Shown one piece after another: positions 1 through 9,853 of a stretch of 64,000 bases of DNA (the first letter of the stretch is position 1; every line of letters begins with the position of its first letter). This stretch comes from JAVBTR01 sp031556065. GTDB taxonomy: Bacteria; Bacillota; Clostridia; Christensenellales; Aristaeellaceae. The translations under genes and the position numbers were made by a program. The notes below the pieces were generated by a model. The model made no database searches, had not been told where the DNA came from, and worked only from the letters and a program-made list of their open reading frames with translations. The stretch spans positions 59,040 to 123,039 of the forward strand of contig JAVBTR010000024.1 in assembly GCA_031556065.1 (NCBI GenBank). Direction: 5' to 3'.

Positions 1-1345
1 ATTCATGGTATCCCGCCCGATGGGCGATATCCAAAACGGGCAGATTTGTCTTGCCTAAAAGCTCCTGCGCGTAAGTCAAGCGTTTCTCGGTTACGATATC
101 AGAGTATGTCTTGCCGGTCCTTTTTCGGATCAGAGTGGAAAGATAACTTACATTAAGAAAAAACTTTTCAGCCACCTCGCTGATACGGATGTCCTCGGAA
201 AACCGCATATCAATGTAAGCCAATATCCGGGTAATTAACTGCTGTGAATCACTTGATTCCTCAGACGTTTTCATGTTTGCCTTGAGTACCGTATAAAACT
301 CCGACGCCGTTCCGCCAGCGCTGGCATACTGGTACAAATCCACTGGTACATCATTTTCATAGGTGCTGACTTGGAATGCAGCCAGCAACACAGTCGCTCG
401 ATTAAGAACATATTCCAGCGCGTCTAGCTGCATATTGTTAAGCGCATCCCACAATGTATCTACCCTGTATGGAACAAGCTTGGAATCTCCCGATACCAAG
501 CCTTTGCGAAGCGGCTCGACCAAAGCGTTTAGATCTGCCGGGTTAAACGGTGCGTATGCTATAGCGAAGTCGTGCTGCCAAAATTGCGCGGTTAACACCG
601 CAAGGCTGCTTTGGTGATACAATTCGAAAAAGGATGCCTCAGGGGTCATAAAATTGCTGACACCCGCAAACAGCGGCGTTCCAAGCCCTAATGCCTCATT
701 TAGATCCTTAACAGCAGCCTGATCCGCATCTGTAAAGCAGTAGCATGTAATTCGATTGCTACCCGTATGAAATCCGGCGAATAGTTCATCTCCGATCTGC
801 CTAATTTGGGCGCTATGAATACTGACAGCTGTGCCATATAAAAGTGTTACCGCATATGCGTGGGCATAAGGGGCCTGGATGCAGAGTGCTTCCATACATT
901 GTGCTACCGTGCGGCTATTGCTTTCATCAAAAAAGCTAAAAAAGAAGCTACTGGACAGGACTCGCGACTTTTCATGCACATACCCAAGATATCGCTTGAG
1001 AACCGTGTCTAAATCCTTCGCGGTAATCTGTTTCAATAGGAAATCAAACACGCCTAACCGAAGTGCACGCTGGGCATAACTTAGATCATTATATCCCGTT
1101 ATGAGAATCACCGTAATATCGGGCAGTTCCATGGCCAGCGCACGTGCCAATGCCAAACCGTCCATACCGGGCATTCGAATATCAGTGAACAAAATATCCG
1201 GACGGTGAAGGCGGCATTTTTCAAGTGCGGCCAACCCATCTGGCGCAGTATCAATGATTTGGCATTGATACTCCGCCCAAGTGATCATTTTTGTGAGTCC
1301 AAAAATCGACCACTTTTCATCATCCGCCAATATTACGCGATACAT
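1..1345 (-). CDS. YesN-like response regulator, AraC-type output (3' end cut by window edge)
   Basis: The protein starts MYRVILADDE at 1345 and is open to the left edge, so its C-terminus is missing. An N-terminal receiver domain is visible, with the acidic pair ADDE, the phospho-acceptor in the segment FTDIRMPGMDG, and a later conserved Lys in FLLKQ. The final visible part, reading ISEVAEKFFLNVSYLSTLIRKR on through GYHE, is the first half of an AraC-type DNA-binding domain. Members of this family activate transport and hydrolase genes for plant oligosaccharides after phosphorylation by a YesM-type kinase. The start overlaps the end of the upstream kinase gene by 13 bp, so the two are almost certainly co-translated partners. 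The targets are inferred to be the neighbouring arabinofuranosidase genes. Confidence 0.9.
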   Translation of the reverse strand, partial: MYRVILADDEKWSIFGLTKMITWAEYQCQIIDTAPDGLAALEKCRLHRPDILFTDIRMPGMDGLALARALAMELPDITVILITGYNDLSYAQRALRLGVFDFLLKQITAKDLDTVLKRYLGYVHEKSRVLSSSFFFSFFDESNSRTVAQCMEALCIQAPYAHAYAVTLLYGTAVSIHSAQIRQIGDELFAGFHTGSNRITCYCFTDADQAAVKDLNEALGLGTPLFAGVSNFMTPEASFFELYHQSSLAVLTAQFWQHDFAIAYAPFNPADLNALVEPLRKGLVSGDSKLVPYRVDTLWDALNNMQLDALEYVLNRATVLLAAFQVSTYENDVPVDLYQYASAGGTASEFYTVLKANMKTSEESSDSQQLITRILAYIDMRFSEDIRISEVAEKFFLNVSYLSTLIRKRTGKTYSDIVTEKRLTYAQELLGKTNLPVLDIAHRAGYHE

Positions 1346-3126
1346 CCTTCATCCTCCTTCGACAAGCAAATGGGGAGCATTATTACCACAACCATCCCCC
1401 GATCAGCCCGTTGCGCTACTGTCAGTACAGCTCGGCTACCATAATGCAGAAACAGCCGCCTAGCAATATTCATAAGTCCAATACCCATCTGGGTAGAAGG
1501 TGTTCCCGCATACGGGTTCTGCATACCAGCAATCTGTTCGTTAAGTTCCCTAAGCTTCTGGGAAGTAACGCCGCAGCCAGTATCGAACACACGAATAATC
1601 AGGTGTTCTTCTTCCTGTTGAATCACTATTTTCACGTTGCCTTCGCCCACCACATGCTCCAAACCATGCAAAACGGCATTTTCCACAATTGGTTGGATCA
1701 GCATTTTGATAACCACACAAGCGAGAAGCTCGTCTGGAACATCAATACTGATGGTAATGCGCCCCGAAAAACGGTAATCGATGATGGTAGCATAGTTCCG
1801 AACGTAATCAAGCTCTTTATCAAGGCTTGCGAAATCCCCACCCTTAACCCCATAACGAAACATCTGAGACAGTGCTTCGCTAATCTGCACGATTTCAGAC
1901 ACATCATGCATGTAAGCAATACCACGAATACAGTCTAACGTGTTATAGAGGAAATGGGGATTGATCTGATTTCGGTAGGCGATGATTTCCATCTGCTGCC
2001 GCGCTGTTTCCTCGCGAAGCATCAACGTTTTAGAATTCAACAGCTCCTCGCTGTTTTTTTCCAGCGTATCAAGCATGCTATTCATCAAATCCATAAGAAT
2101 ACGCATTTCATTCTCGGGCCGCTTTTTAGGCTTTAAGCGGGTATGCAAATTAGGCCTGCCTGCCATAAAATCGTGCAGCACAGCCAATGGCGAGATGATT
2201 TGCTTCTTAAAAAAGTGTACCATCCATATAATTTGTACAACCAGCAGGATTGCGATCACGTAGACAGAGTAAATAATTGGCCGCAAGTTCCCTGAAATGC
2301 TTGAAGGCGACATGATGCTGTGCAGCCGCCAACCAGCACCCGGAATATCAGTAATAAAATGCGAGGCCGAAGGAGAAGCGCCTTGTATCAGTTTTTCATA
2401 CTCTCCAGCAGATAAAGGGGTATTAGACAATAGCATACGGGATGAAGCATCTTCGAAAGCAATGATTGTATCCTCATAATACTCGCTTTGCGCGATGAGT
2501 TCGTTTAAAAAGCCTGCATCCAAGGTAAACGCAACATATCCGATTTTTCGGTGCAGAACATTATCCGATTCACTGTTGCGAAGAACCGGGTACACGAGTA
2601 AAATCTGCTCCGTATTACCATTATGATTTGTCTCACCGCCAGAATAGGCCGCTCCACCGATCCGATCAAAGCGTTCATCTAGCGCATCTGGCCCAAGCAT
2701 CGTTTGCCCCGAGCTGATTAAGTAGGTTCGATTCTCATCGTAAAGACTCATGCCCGTAATGTAACGATTGCTAACAAAGGCATTATTAAATGAGGTACGC
2801 ACTACCTTCTGATAGTATAGCAAACGGTATTCACGTTTGGTATCCATCAGGATGTTCTGTACAGGCTGAGAATAAGCAACAGCATAAATGGTGTTTTCAA
2901 GCGTTTTCAACGTAGAGTTAACTTGCTCGACAATTCGTTGATGCGATTTGCCGATCACATCACGGGCTGCACCTTGCGCAATGCTGTTTGAAAGGTACAG
3001 CGTCCCGGCGACTGAAAGACTTATCATCAAAGCCATTATCAGTAAAATTACCATCCCCTGCTGCAATAAACTTTTCTTTATGGAATCACCAACTTTCATT
3101 AAAGCATATGTCATTGGGGGCTTCAT
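1333..3126 (-). CDS. YesM-type sensor histidine kinase
   Basis: This 597-residue protein has one membrane segment at about residues 24-46, an extracellular sensor region to about 282, and a second membrane segment at about 283-305. A HAMP-like linker leads to a His_kinase domain in which NPHFLYN places the phospho-acceptor at His391. A C-terminal HATPase region contains the N-box (PIVENAVLHG) and the G-box (GCGVT). This is the normal YesM layout. No strong ribosome-binding site precedes the first Met; Met5 and Met10 are possible alternative starts. It is paired with the response regulator that overlaps its 3' end. The ligand is probably an oligosaccharide or sugar-bound protein, inferred only from the locus. 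Confidence 0.9.
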   Translation of the reverse strand: MKPPMTYALMKVGDSIKKSLLQQGMVILLIMALMISLSVAGTLYLSNSIAQGAARDVIGKSHQRIVEQVNSTLKTLENTIYAVAYSQPVQNILMDTKREYRLLYYQKVVRTSFNNAFVSNRYITGMSLYDENRTYLISSGQTMLGPDALDERFDRIGGAAYSGGETNHNGNTEQILLVYPVLRNSESDNVLHRKIGYVAFTLDAGFLNELIAQSEYYEDTIIAFEDASSRMLLSNTPLSAGEYEKLIQGASPSASHFITDIPGAGWRLHSIMSPSSISGNLRPIIYSVYVIAILLVVQIIWMVHFFKKQIISPLAVLHDFMAGRPNLHTRLKPKKRPENEMRILMDLMNSMLDTLEKNSEELLNSKTLMLREETARQQMEIIAYRNQINPHFLYNTLDCIRGIAYMHDVSEIVQISEALSQMFRYGVKGGDFASLDKELDYVRNYATIIDYRFSGRITISIDVPDELLACVVIKMLIQPIVENAVLHGLEHVVGEGNVKIVIQQEEEHLIIRVFDTGCGVTSQKLRELNEQIAGMQNPYAGTPSTQMGIGLMNIARRLFLHYGSRAVLTVAQRADRGMVVVIMLPICLSKEDEGCIA

Positions 3127-3203
3127 GAATATACTATAATCAATTTAACCTGCAAACGCAAGGTGTTCGTCAAACACAAGTTCCGCATGCGCCGAATAAT
3201 GAC

Positions 3204-3254
3204 CAAAAAAGAAAGCATAGGAAGTAGATATCGAAAAAAATCTTATCCTATGCT
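3204..3254 (-). terminator. Stem-loop with T-tract after the GH51 gene
   Basis: On the minus strand the arms AGCATAGGA and TCCTATGCT pair around a 23-nt loop and are followed by TTCTTTTTT. It lies between the GH51 gene (ends 3299) and the kinase gene (starts 3126). It would separate the hydrolase transcript from the kinase/regulator pair, at least partly. Confidence 0.55.
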
Positions 3255-3298
3255 CATATCCAATATACATTTTTTCTTTTAAATGCATGGCTACTATA

Positions 3299-4783
3299 CT
3301 ATATAAGCAGCATTTCCATAACACAGCAAGCAGGTACTTCTAAAGTGATCTGATTACCACCAATGGCCCTTTCGGGCATCGTTTGTATGCTGATGGTTTC
3401 ACTTGCATCAAAAGCGTTAAAGCTGTTTATTCCCCCTGCAATATATCGAATCCTTGCGGTAGTAAAGGTTTTCCCCGCAAAGCTGCACTGTAATTGCTGA
3501 TCCTCATCCGCTGACAGACTAACCAGTGTTATATGTACCTCGCCTTTTACGTTTTCTGATGCGCTGACTTGCAGCGTAGGCACGGTTGCGTCCTCCGTCC
3601 CTGAAAGTTCTTGCTGCACATAACTTTCGATTAGCGTTGCATCCTGATGCCCTTTAAACAGATCAAACACATGGTATGTAGGCGTTAAAACCATCTGCTC
3701 TTCTTTTGTCAGGACAACAGATTGAAGCACGTTCACCATCTGTGCCAGGTTTGCCATTTTGACCCGCCGGGAATGGGTATTAAAGATGTTCAGCGTTACC
3801 GCCGCAACAATGGCATCACGCATGGTGTTCTGCTGAAAAAGGAAGCCCGGATTGGTCCCTTCTTCAGCCTGATGCCATGTGCCCCATTCATCTACGATGA
3901 TGGCCACCCGCCCGTCCGGATCGAACCTGTCCATCACATGCTTGTGGCGCAAGATCAACTCATCTATATAAAGCGCGCGGCGAAGGCTGCGGTAATACTG
4001 GCCCTGATCTATCCCTACCGCCGGGGCCTTTTCTTCCCCAGGGTATTCCTCGGTTGCATAGTACTCAGGCATGGTGTAATAATGCAGAGATAAACCGTCC
4101 ATTTGTTTTCCAACCAAGCGCATGAGTGTTTCCGTCCACTCATAATCGTTTCCATTGGCACCGCATGCAACCTTAAACAGCTTTTCTCCGCTTGCGTTTC
4201 TAAGAAAATTTGCGAACTGTCTATAAACGTCAGCATAATACTCCGGGCGCATAAAGCCCCAGTTTTCATTGCCAATACCAAAATATTTAAGCCGCCACGG
4301 TTCCTCTCGGCCGTTTTGGCGCCGCATATCCGCCATAGGCGATTGTCCTTGCATGGTGATATAGTCTACCCACTCGCACATTTCACGGGGGGTTCCGGTA
4401 CCAACATTCCCGGCTATATAAGGTTCGCAGCCCACCTGGGCGCAAAAATCCAGAAACTCATGGGTGCCGAAGGAATTATCCTCCGTAACGCCGCCCCAGG
4501 TGGTATTCACAATGCTTTTGCGTTCATCTTTAGGGCCGATCCCATCGCGCCAGTTATAGAATTCCGCGAAGCATCCCCCCGGCCAGCGCACTATCGGAAC
4601 CTTAATCTTTTTTAGCGCCTCCACCACATCGCTGCGGATACCCCGAATATTAGGGATGGGGCTTTTTTCTCCTACGAAAATGCCGCCGTAAATACCAGCA
4701 CCTAAATGCTCTGAAAAGTGTCCATATATGTTTTTATCGATCTTGCTATACTTTCTTCCGGCATTGACAAACAATTGCATCAT
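3299..4783 (-). CDS. Alpha-L-arabinofuranosidase, GH51
   Basis: This 494-residue enzyme releases terminal L-arabinofuranose from arabinan or arabinoxylan oligosaccharides with retention. It has the GH51 pattern: the fold segment VRWPGGCFAEFYNWRDGIGP, the acid/base motif GIGNENWG (Glu173) and the nucleophile motif IIVDEWGTWH (Glu299). A C-terminal beta-sandwich follows. No signal peptide is seen, so it is probably cytoplasmic and acts on imported oligosaccharides. It is close in length and motifs to the enzyme at 9854-11338, which suggests duplication. It lies 23 bp downstream of the GH51 gene at 4807-6342, in the same operon. Confidence 0.95.
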   Translation of the reverse strand: MMQLFVNAGRKYSKIDKNIYGHFSEHLGAGIYGGIFVGEKSPIPNIRGIRSDVVEALKKIKVPIVRWPGGCFAEFYNWRDGIGPKDERKSIVNTTWGGVTEDNSFGTHEFLDFCAQVGCEPYIAGNVGTGTPREMCEWVDYITMQGQSPMADMRRQNGREEPWRLKYFGIGNENWGFMRPEYYADVYRQFANFLRNASGEKLFKVACGANGNDYEWTETLMRLVGKQMDGLSLHYYTMPEYYATEEYPGEEKAPAVGIDQGQYYRSLRRALYIDELILRHKHVMDRFDPDGRVAIIVDEWGTWHQAEEGTNPGFLFQQNTMRDAIVAAVTLNIFNTHSRRVKMANLAQMVNVLQSVVLTKEEQMVLTPTYHVFDLFKGHQDATLIESYVQQELSGTEDATVPTLQVSASENVKGEVHITLVSLSADEDQQLQCSFAGKTFTTARIRYIAGGINSFNAFDASETISIQTMPERAIGGNQITLEVPACCVMEMLLI

Positions 4784-4806
4784 AGCTTTTCTCCATCCTT
4801 GTGTAA

Positions 4807-6342
4807 CTACTGTATTTTATACCTGAGTACGTTCCATGAAAGCGGCGGCAATGAAAGCTCTTTGCCCGCTTCAACTGGCATGCTACGAGGCACAATTCTA
4901 AGCGGATTTTTGCTTGAGTTGCATGCCATAGGCTGTTCATCCCATAGCTGCAGATGCTCAACAAGCTGCACCTGTCCAAAGCCCTGAAGATCGCATTCCA
5001 AAGAATGGCTTTCCCGCAAATCCAGGTTCACAGCGAAAATAGTAATCAGCCCTTCTTGCTGATGATACACTGCCGCCGTTTGAATAGCTGGCTGCTGCCC
5101 AAAATGTTCACTTTGCACCATGGGGCTAATTAGGTTTTGCTTAAGAACCGTACCATGGCCGTATGTTGCGGCATGCTGAAAGGGAAAGAAAGTGGTCTGC
5201 CGAAAAGCCAACGTATCAGGCGAAACGGCAATCATTCCGCCAATAACAATCGACTGGCAGGCAATCTTCACTCTATCGCAGCGGTTAAGAAAAGTAATCA
5301 GTATGCTGCCATACAAGACAGCATCAATCATATTGGTGATCCGTTGTCCATCCTTTTCGGCCAGACCCGTGCGCTCATGCCAGTCAAGCCCCTTTGGTGC
5401 AACTGTGTGGCATGTCTGCACGCCCCATTCATCAAAAGAGATATGTATCCGCTTGTCAAGGTGTTTTTTGCCCCGCACAAAGTCTGCGGCTGCAATGACT
5501 GTTTCAAGATAATCTGATAAGTCCTTTGTGATATACGTAATATCTTCAATTGTAAAAGGTGACGGATACGCCATGGATTTACTCGGATCATAGGAGTAGT
5601 AACGGTGCAGAGAAAGATACTCCACCTGCTCATAGCACGCTTCCAGAACCACTCGATCCCATTCAGCGTAGGTTTCCATGCCCACTTCATTCGTACAACT
5701 GCCGCATGCGACGGTTTCAATGCTGGGATCCACCCATTTCATCTGCTTTGCCGCCTCCCGTGCCACGTGGCCATAGTTTTCGGGAGACCTTTGCTCAATT
5801 TGCCAGAAGCCATCCATTTCATTACCAAGACACCATAATTTGATACCATATGGCGCCTTATGCCCGTATGCCTTGCGCAGGTCACTTAACGTCGTACCAC
5901 ATTCAAAATTGCAATACTCAACCTCGTCTGCTGCTTCCTCAGCTGAGCCTGTGCCCAGATTAACCGCAAGCATCGGTTCTGCGCCAATCAAGCGGAGACA
6001 GTCCATATAATCGTCAATCCCTACTTGATTGGTGTCAATTTGCCTCCAAGCTTTATCAAAGCGCACAGGCCGCTCTTCCTTAGGGCCAATCCCATCCCGC
6101 CAATGATATCCCGATACGTAATTCCCACCAGGAAAGCGGATCATGGTCGTGCTTAATTCCTTGAGCAACTGGATAACATCCTCGCGAAAACCCAGTTCAT
6201 TGGCAGTCTTATGCCCTGGTTGATACAGATTGCCATAAATAATATGATGAATCGGCTCAATAAAGGTGCCGTACAGCCGCTTATCCACTGGTGCCACAAC
6301 GAATGCTTTGTTAATGGTTAACATTGCTGATCTCTTTTCCAT
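4807..6342 (-). CDS. Alpha-L-arabinofuranosidase, GH51 (divergent second type)
   Basis: This 511-residue protein also belongs to GH51 but differs clearly from the other two in the window. The acid/base motif reads LWCLGNEMDGFWQ (Glu175) and the nucleophile motif reads ISFDEWGVQT (Glu305). The conserved segment IRFPGGNYVSGYHWRDGIGP is present. The start at 6342 is supported by AAGGAGG seven bases upstream. There is no signal peptide. It lies between the upstream response regulator (16 bp away) and the GH51 at 3299. The different active-site surroundings suggest a different arabinose linkage or aglycone than the paralogues; that is inference. Confidence 0.93.
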   Translation of the reverse strand: MEKRSAMLTINKAFVVAPVDKRLYGTFIEPIHHIIYGNLYQPGHKTANELGFREDVIQLLKELSTTMIRFPGGNYVSGYHWRDGIGPKEERPVRFDKAWRQIDTNQVGIDDYMDCLRLIGAEPMLAVNLGTGSAEEAADEVEYCNFECGTTLSDLRKAYGHKAPYGIKLWCLGNEMDGFWQIEQRSPENYGHVAREAAKQMKWVDPSIETVACGSCTNEVGMETYAEWDRVVLEACYEQVEYLSLHRYYSYDPSKSMAYPSPFTIEDITYITKDLSDYLETVIAAADFVRGKKHLDKRIHISFDEWGVQTCHTVAPKGLDWHERTGLAEKDGQRITNMIDAVLYGSILITFLNRCDRVKIACQSIVIGGMIAVSPDTLAFRQTTFFPFQHAATYGHGTVLKQNLISPMVQSEHFGQQPAIQTAAVYHQQEGLITIFAVNLDLRESHSLECDLQGFGQVQLVEHLQLWDEQPMACNSSKNPLRIVPRSMPVEAGKELSLPPLSWNVLRYKIQ

Positions 6343-6357
6343 GGTAAAGCCTCCTTA

Positions 6358-8052
6358 TTATCTGCTCATCAAATTGGATCGGTACTCCTGTGGCGATAGT
6401 CCAGACAATTTGCGAAAGAAACGTGTAAACGAAGCCGCTGTGTCGTATCCCACCATAGCCCCTATCTCGTTGATCTTAATTTTATCATTATGCATTAACT
6501 CCTTTGCTTTATCTATGCGTGCTCTATCAATAAAATCCGACAAATTTTCGCCCGTCTCCTGTTTATACATTCTGGACAGGTAAGATGGGTTAAGATAAAC
6601 CTGCTCCGAAAGCCGAACCAAGGAAATATCCTCATTCAAGTGCGAATGAATATAGCCTTGCAAAAGCCCAATGATATTGTCGGATCGTTTCTTTTGCTGG
6701 CTTTGCTGAATTTCAAACAACACTTCAGACAATTTGGTTAAGTATTCTCCTGCTTCTTCCCAGCTATCGAATTCCGAAGCAGAAAAAAGCTTGCTAATTC
6801 CCATATGAAAGGCTACTTTTTCATATAATCCCCAGCGATTAATAAACCCCATGAGGTACATCGCTACCATGTAATATGTTTCAAGGGCCAGGGGATTGTT
6901 TCGGCTTTTGATCTTGCAAAGGGGCGTTAGCAGCCCCATCAATGCCTCAAAAAAGCGATCACGTTGTCCTGTTTCAAGGTATTGCTCCATCAAGCCCAAT
7001 CTTTTTTGTCCCAGAGCAGTGTTCAAAAATGCGATTTCATGGGCTTCCTGGCTTAATCTGTAATGCGCCAATAAGATTTGCTCATCTCCGCCATTTGAAA
7101 TGACTTCGCCCTCATCAACCACGATATCCTTTTCACTTTCTGCAATGGTATTGAGCAAATGTGTCAGATGGAGATATTTATCTTGTACTGCTTCCCACAA
7201 GCAGGCGTTGCTGCCAATAGCAAAGCTTGTAGCTAAACTCAGGTTCGCCCGGCAGGCGGCCTGAATCATTTCCAGAATACCCCTTAAAAACAAAAGTATT
7301 TTATCATACGCCAAAGCCGGATCGTCTCCACTTTCCATTGGCTGGATCAAGAAAACAAACCGGTCATAAGCATCTGTAACCGATACCACATTCATATGCC
7401 CCGCAAGATATCTTTCAACGATCTGTAAAACAGAAAACCGCATTTGAGCACTTTGCATATACCCATTCTCGCCATCAATGCCGGCTATGGCACAAAGCAT
7501 TACAAATACCCGCTTGGACGCATCCATAGGAATGGAGAGCTCCTTAAACTGCGCATTTGAAACGCCGACAGAACGATCTGCAGACAATAGCCGCGACAAA
7601 TAATCTTTTTGAAACAACCCCAGCGCCATCTGAATCTGTTCCCTGGCGTTTTGTATCAAATCCCCTGTTTCTAGCTCTTTATCAATTGCTGCAACGGCTT
7701 TTTCCACTGCGTGGATCACACTTTCGGTTCCTTCGGCTTTCAAGATGTAGCTAACATTGGGGTATTGAATGGCCTTATAAATATATTCAAACTCGCTGTG
7801 CCCTGTTAAAAAGATTACCTTACACCGCGCCCATCTGTCATGAATCGTTTCCATAAGCGCAATGCCGTTCATCTCAGGCATACTGATATCTGTCAGCACT
7901 ATATCTATTCGAGTACGGTTAAGCCAGTCGATTGCCGCTTGGGCAGAATAGACCTTTATAACGTCTAAATCCAATCCCACGGCACCGCGAAAGATTTCAT
8001 ACAGCCCATCGGCAATAAGCTCCTCATCATCCACGATCAGCAATCGATACAT
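6358..8052 (-). CDS. YesN-like response regulator, AraC-type output
   Basis: The product has a receiver domain at the N-terminus (MYRLLIVDDEE, phospho-acceptor in LTDISMPEM), a long central helical region typical of YesN proteins, and a C-terminal pair of AraC helix-turn-helix motifs ending LSPQEYRSNLMSR. The chosen start is the Met at 8052, nine bases after AAAGGAG; another ATG lies nine bases upstream. It overlaps the kinase gene at 8027-9787 by 26 bp, which marks them as a cognate pair. It probably activates the transporter and GH51 genes of this locus in response to a sugar sensed by the kinase. Confidence 0.92.
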   Translation of the reverse strand: MYRLLIVDDEELIADGLYEIFRGAVGLDLDVIKVYSAQAAIDWLNRTRIDIVLTDISMPEMNGIALMETIHDRWARCKVIFLTGHSEFEYIYKAIQYPNVSYILKAEGTESVIHAVEKAVAAIDKELETGDLIQNAREQIQMALGLFQKDYLSRLLSADRSVGVSNAQFKELSIPMDASKRVFVMLCAIAGIDGENGYMQSAQMRFSVLQIVERYLAGHMNVVSVTDAYDRFVFLIQPMESGDDPALAYDKILLFLRGILEMIQAACRANLSLATSFAIGSNACLWEAVQDKYLHLTHLLNTIAESEKDIVVDEGEVISNGGDEQILLAHYRLSQEAHEIAFLNTALGQKRLGLMEQYLETGQRDRFFEALMGLLTPLCKIKSRNNPLALETYYMVAMYLMGFINRWGLYEKVAFHMGISKLFSASEFDSWEEAGEYLTKLSEVLFEIQQSQQKKRSDNIIGLLQGYIHSHLNEDISLVRLSEQVYLNPSYLSRMYKQETGENLSDFIDRARIDKAKELMHNDKIKINEIGAMVGYDTAASFTRFFRKLSGLSPQEYRSNLMSR

Positions 8053-9787
8053 CCTCCGCATCTCCTTTCATGCCAAGCTTCAATACCACCTTAAGCCCAC
8101 CCAGTTCACTGCGTTCAAGATCAAGGCCATACTTCTCATCGCTTAATAGTGCAATGCGGCGGTGAATGTTTACTAAACCCGTCACTTCATCCGTGACGTT
8201 TTCATCCAGAACAAGAGACAAACGCAGGCCTTCAAGTGCTTCCTGGGAAAGGCTCTGACCGTTGTCCTCAACTGTCACGGCCAAATATTCCGAATAACGC
8301 TCAAAGCGAATGGCTACAATCCCTTTCCGATTTGTCTTTTCCACAGCATGCTCAAATGCGTTTTCAATGACCGGCTGAATCATAAGCCGCGGAACAAGCA
8401 TGTCCTTAAGCTCCTGGGGGTAATCCTCAAAAATCAATTGAAGTCTGCGAGAGAAGCGCATTGATTGAATTTCGGTATAACTGCGCGCGTGTGCCACTTC
8501 CTGTTTAAGGGGAATAAAATCGGAGGCATTTCGTGTGATAAACCGAAAATATTCCCCCAGCTGTTTTGTAAAGGGAATCAGGTTTTCATCCCCTACCGTG
8601 GCCATGGTGTTAATAAGGAAAAAGCTGTTGTACAAAAAGTGTGGCTTGATCTGCGATTGGAGCTGCTTGAGTTCCGAACGCTGCATCAGTATTTTTTGCT
8701 TGTATACCTGATCAATTAAAACCGAAAGGTTTCGTACCATGGTGTTAAAGCCTTTATACAGGTAGCTGAATTCATTTTTGTGCCCCATGCTGACGCTCAC
8801 ATCAAACCGACCGTTCTCCACCTGTTCAAACGCTTTGACAAGGTTCTCCAAAGGCTTATGAATTAACCTGTATGTATATAAATAGTAAAACGTAATGATA
8901 ATAAACGCCGCAAGCGCGTATACCCATATCCACACATAAAAGCCCTGAACTGGCGTAAAGATCAGATCATGAGGAATATAGTACAGGTACAGCATGTTTA
9001 GATAATCTGATTTAACTTCCACAATATAATCATCTTTTTCGCTGATATCCAGAACCGCTGCATCAGAGTTAGCCGATTGAGCTGTATAGGTCCCTGATGC
9101 GGTACTGATCCGAATGGTATCCTGTTCGCTTGAAAATACCATTCCATTGCTCAAATCCACCAGCAGCGAGCCGCTGTCCATGTCCGTAGTGAAGCTTTTC
9201 AGCGCGCTTTCAAATGCTGTGGTATCCAGTGTGATCTCAATCATGAACAGCTTGGTCATGGTAATCGGCCATTCGTGACCAGTTGTCAGATGAAGGGTTC
9301 CTCCATATTCAACTAATTGCGCACCCTTTTGACCGCTTGGCACGCGAATCTTTTCGAACCGATCCATATCAATGGCATCCACCGAGGTAACGGGTGAAAT
9401 CGTTTTTTCAATGGGCAGAATATGTGCGTTGACGTTTGAAATATAGGTGCTGCTGTTTTGAATAGTAGCCAGCCGCTGCTGAAGTCTGCGCATGCTCTCC
9501 ACATACTCATATTGATCCATAATAACATACCGTATAGCTAACTTGTTCAGGTATTCATCATTTAAGCAGTCGTACTGCAAAATCTTGATATGCTCAATCT
9601 CTTCTTCCAATTGCTTGAGATAAAACGAGACCCTGGCGGTAGCAGAATCCATGATTTCGTCTTTTACCGTTCGTACGCTCCAATCATATATCCACACCCC
9701 TAGCAACACGATCGGTATAATCGCAAGCAAAAAAGTAATGACCAGTCTCAAAAAGACGCTTTCTTTCATTGAATGCTTTTTGATCAT
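8027..9787 (-). CDS. YesM-type sensor histidine kinase
   Basis: The start is taken at 9787 (MIKKHSMKES) because AGGAGG lies seven bases upstream, giving 586 residues. Membrane segments lie at about 11-32 and about 283-302, flanking an extracellular sensor. A HAMP region (HKPLENLVKAFEQVENGRF) precedes the kinase domain, whose KPHFLYN motif holds His383. The ATPase part carries QPVIENAFEHA and a G-box-like VEDNGQSLS. The layout equals that of the kinase at 1333-3126, so the locus has two independent sensors. The gene lies between a GH51 gene and its own regulator. Confidence 0.92.
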   Translation of the reverse strand: MIKKHSMKESVFLRLVITFLLAIIPIVLLGVWIYDWSVRTVKDEIMDSATARVSFYLKQLEEEIEHIKILQYDCLNDEYLNKLAIRYVIMDQYEYVESMRRLQQRLATIQNSSTYISNVNAHILPIEKTISPVTSVDAIDMDRFEKIRVPSGQKGAQLVEYGGTLHLTTGHEWPITMTKLFMIEITLDTTAFESALKSFTTDMDSGSLLVDLSNGMVFSSEQDTIRISTASGTYTAQSANSDAAVLDISEKDDYIVEVKSDYLNMLYLYYIPHDLIFTPVQGFYVWIWVYALAAFIIITFYYLYTYRLIHKPLENLVKAFEQVENGRFDVSVSMGHKNEFSYLYKGFNTMVRNLSVLIDQVYKQKILMQRSELKQLQSQIKPHFLYNSFFLINTMATVGDENLIPFTKQLGEYFRFITRNASDFIPLKQEVAHARSYTEIQSMRFSRRLQLIFEDYPQELKDMLVPRLMIQPVIENAFEHAVEKTNRKGIVAIRFERYSEYLAVTVEDNGQSLSQEALEGLRLSLVLDENVTDEVTGLVNIHRRIALLSDEKYGLDLERSELGGLKVVLKLGMKGDAEDVSIADRG

Positions 9788-9853
9788 ATCATGTCCTCCT
9801 AGTACTCCGCTTAAAGCCTGCAACAAACTAAGCGCATTATACCACGCTATGAA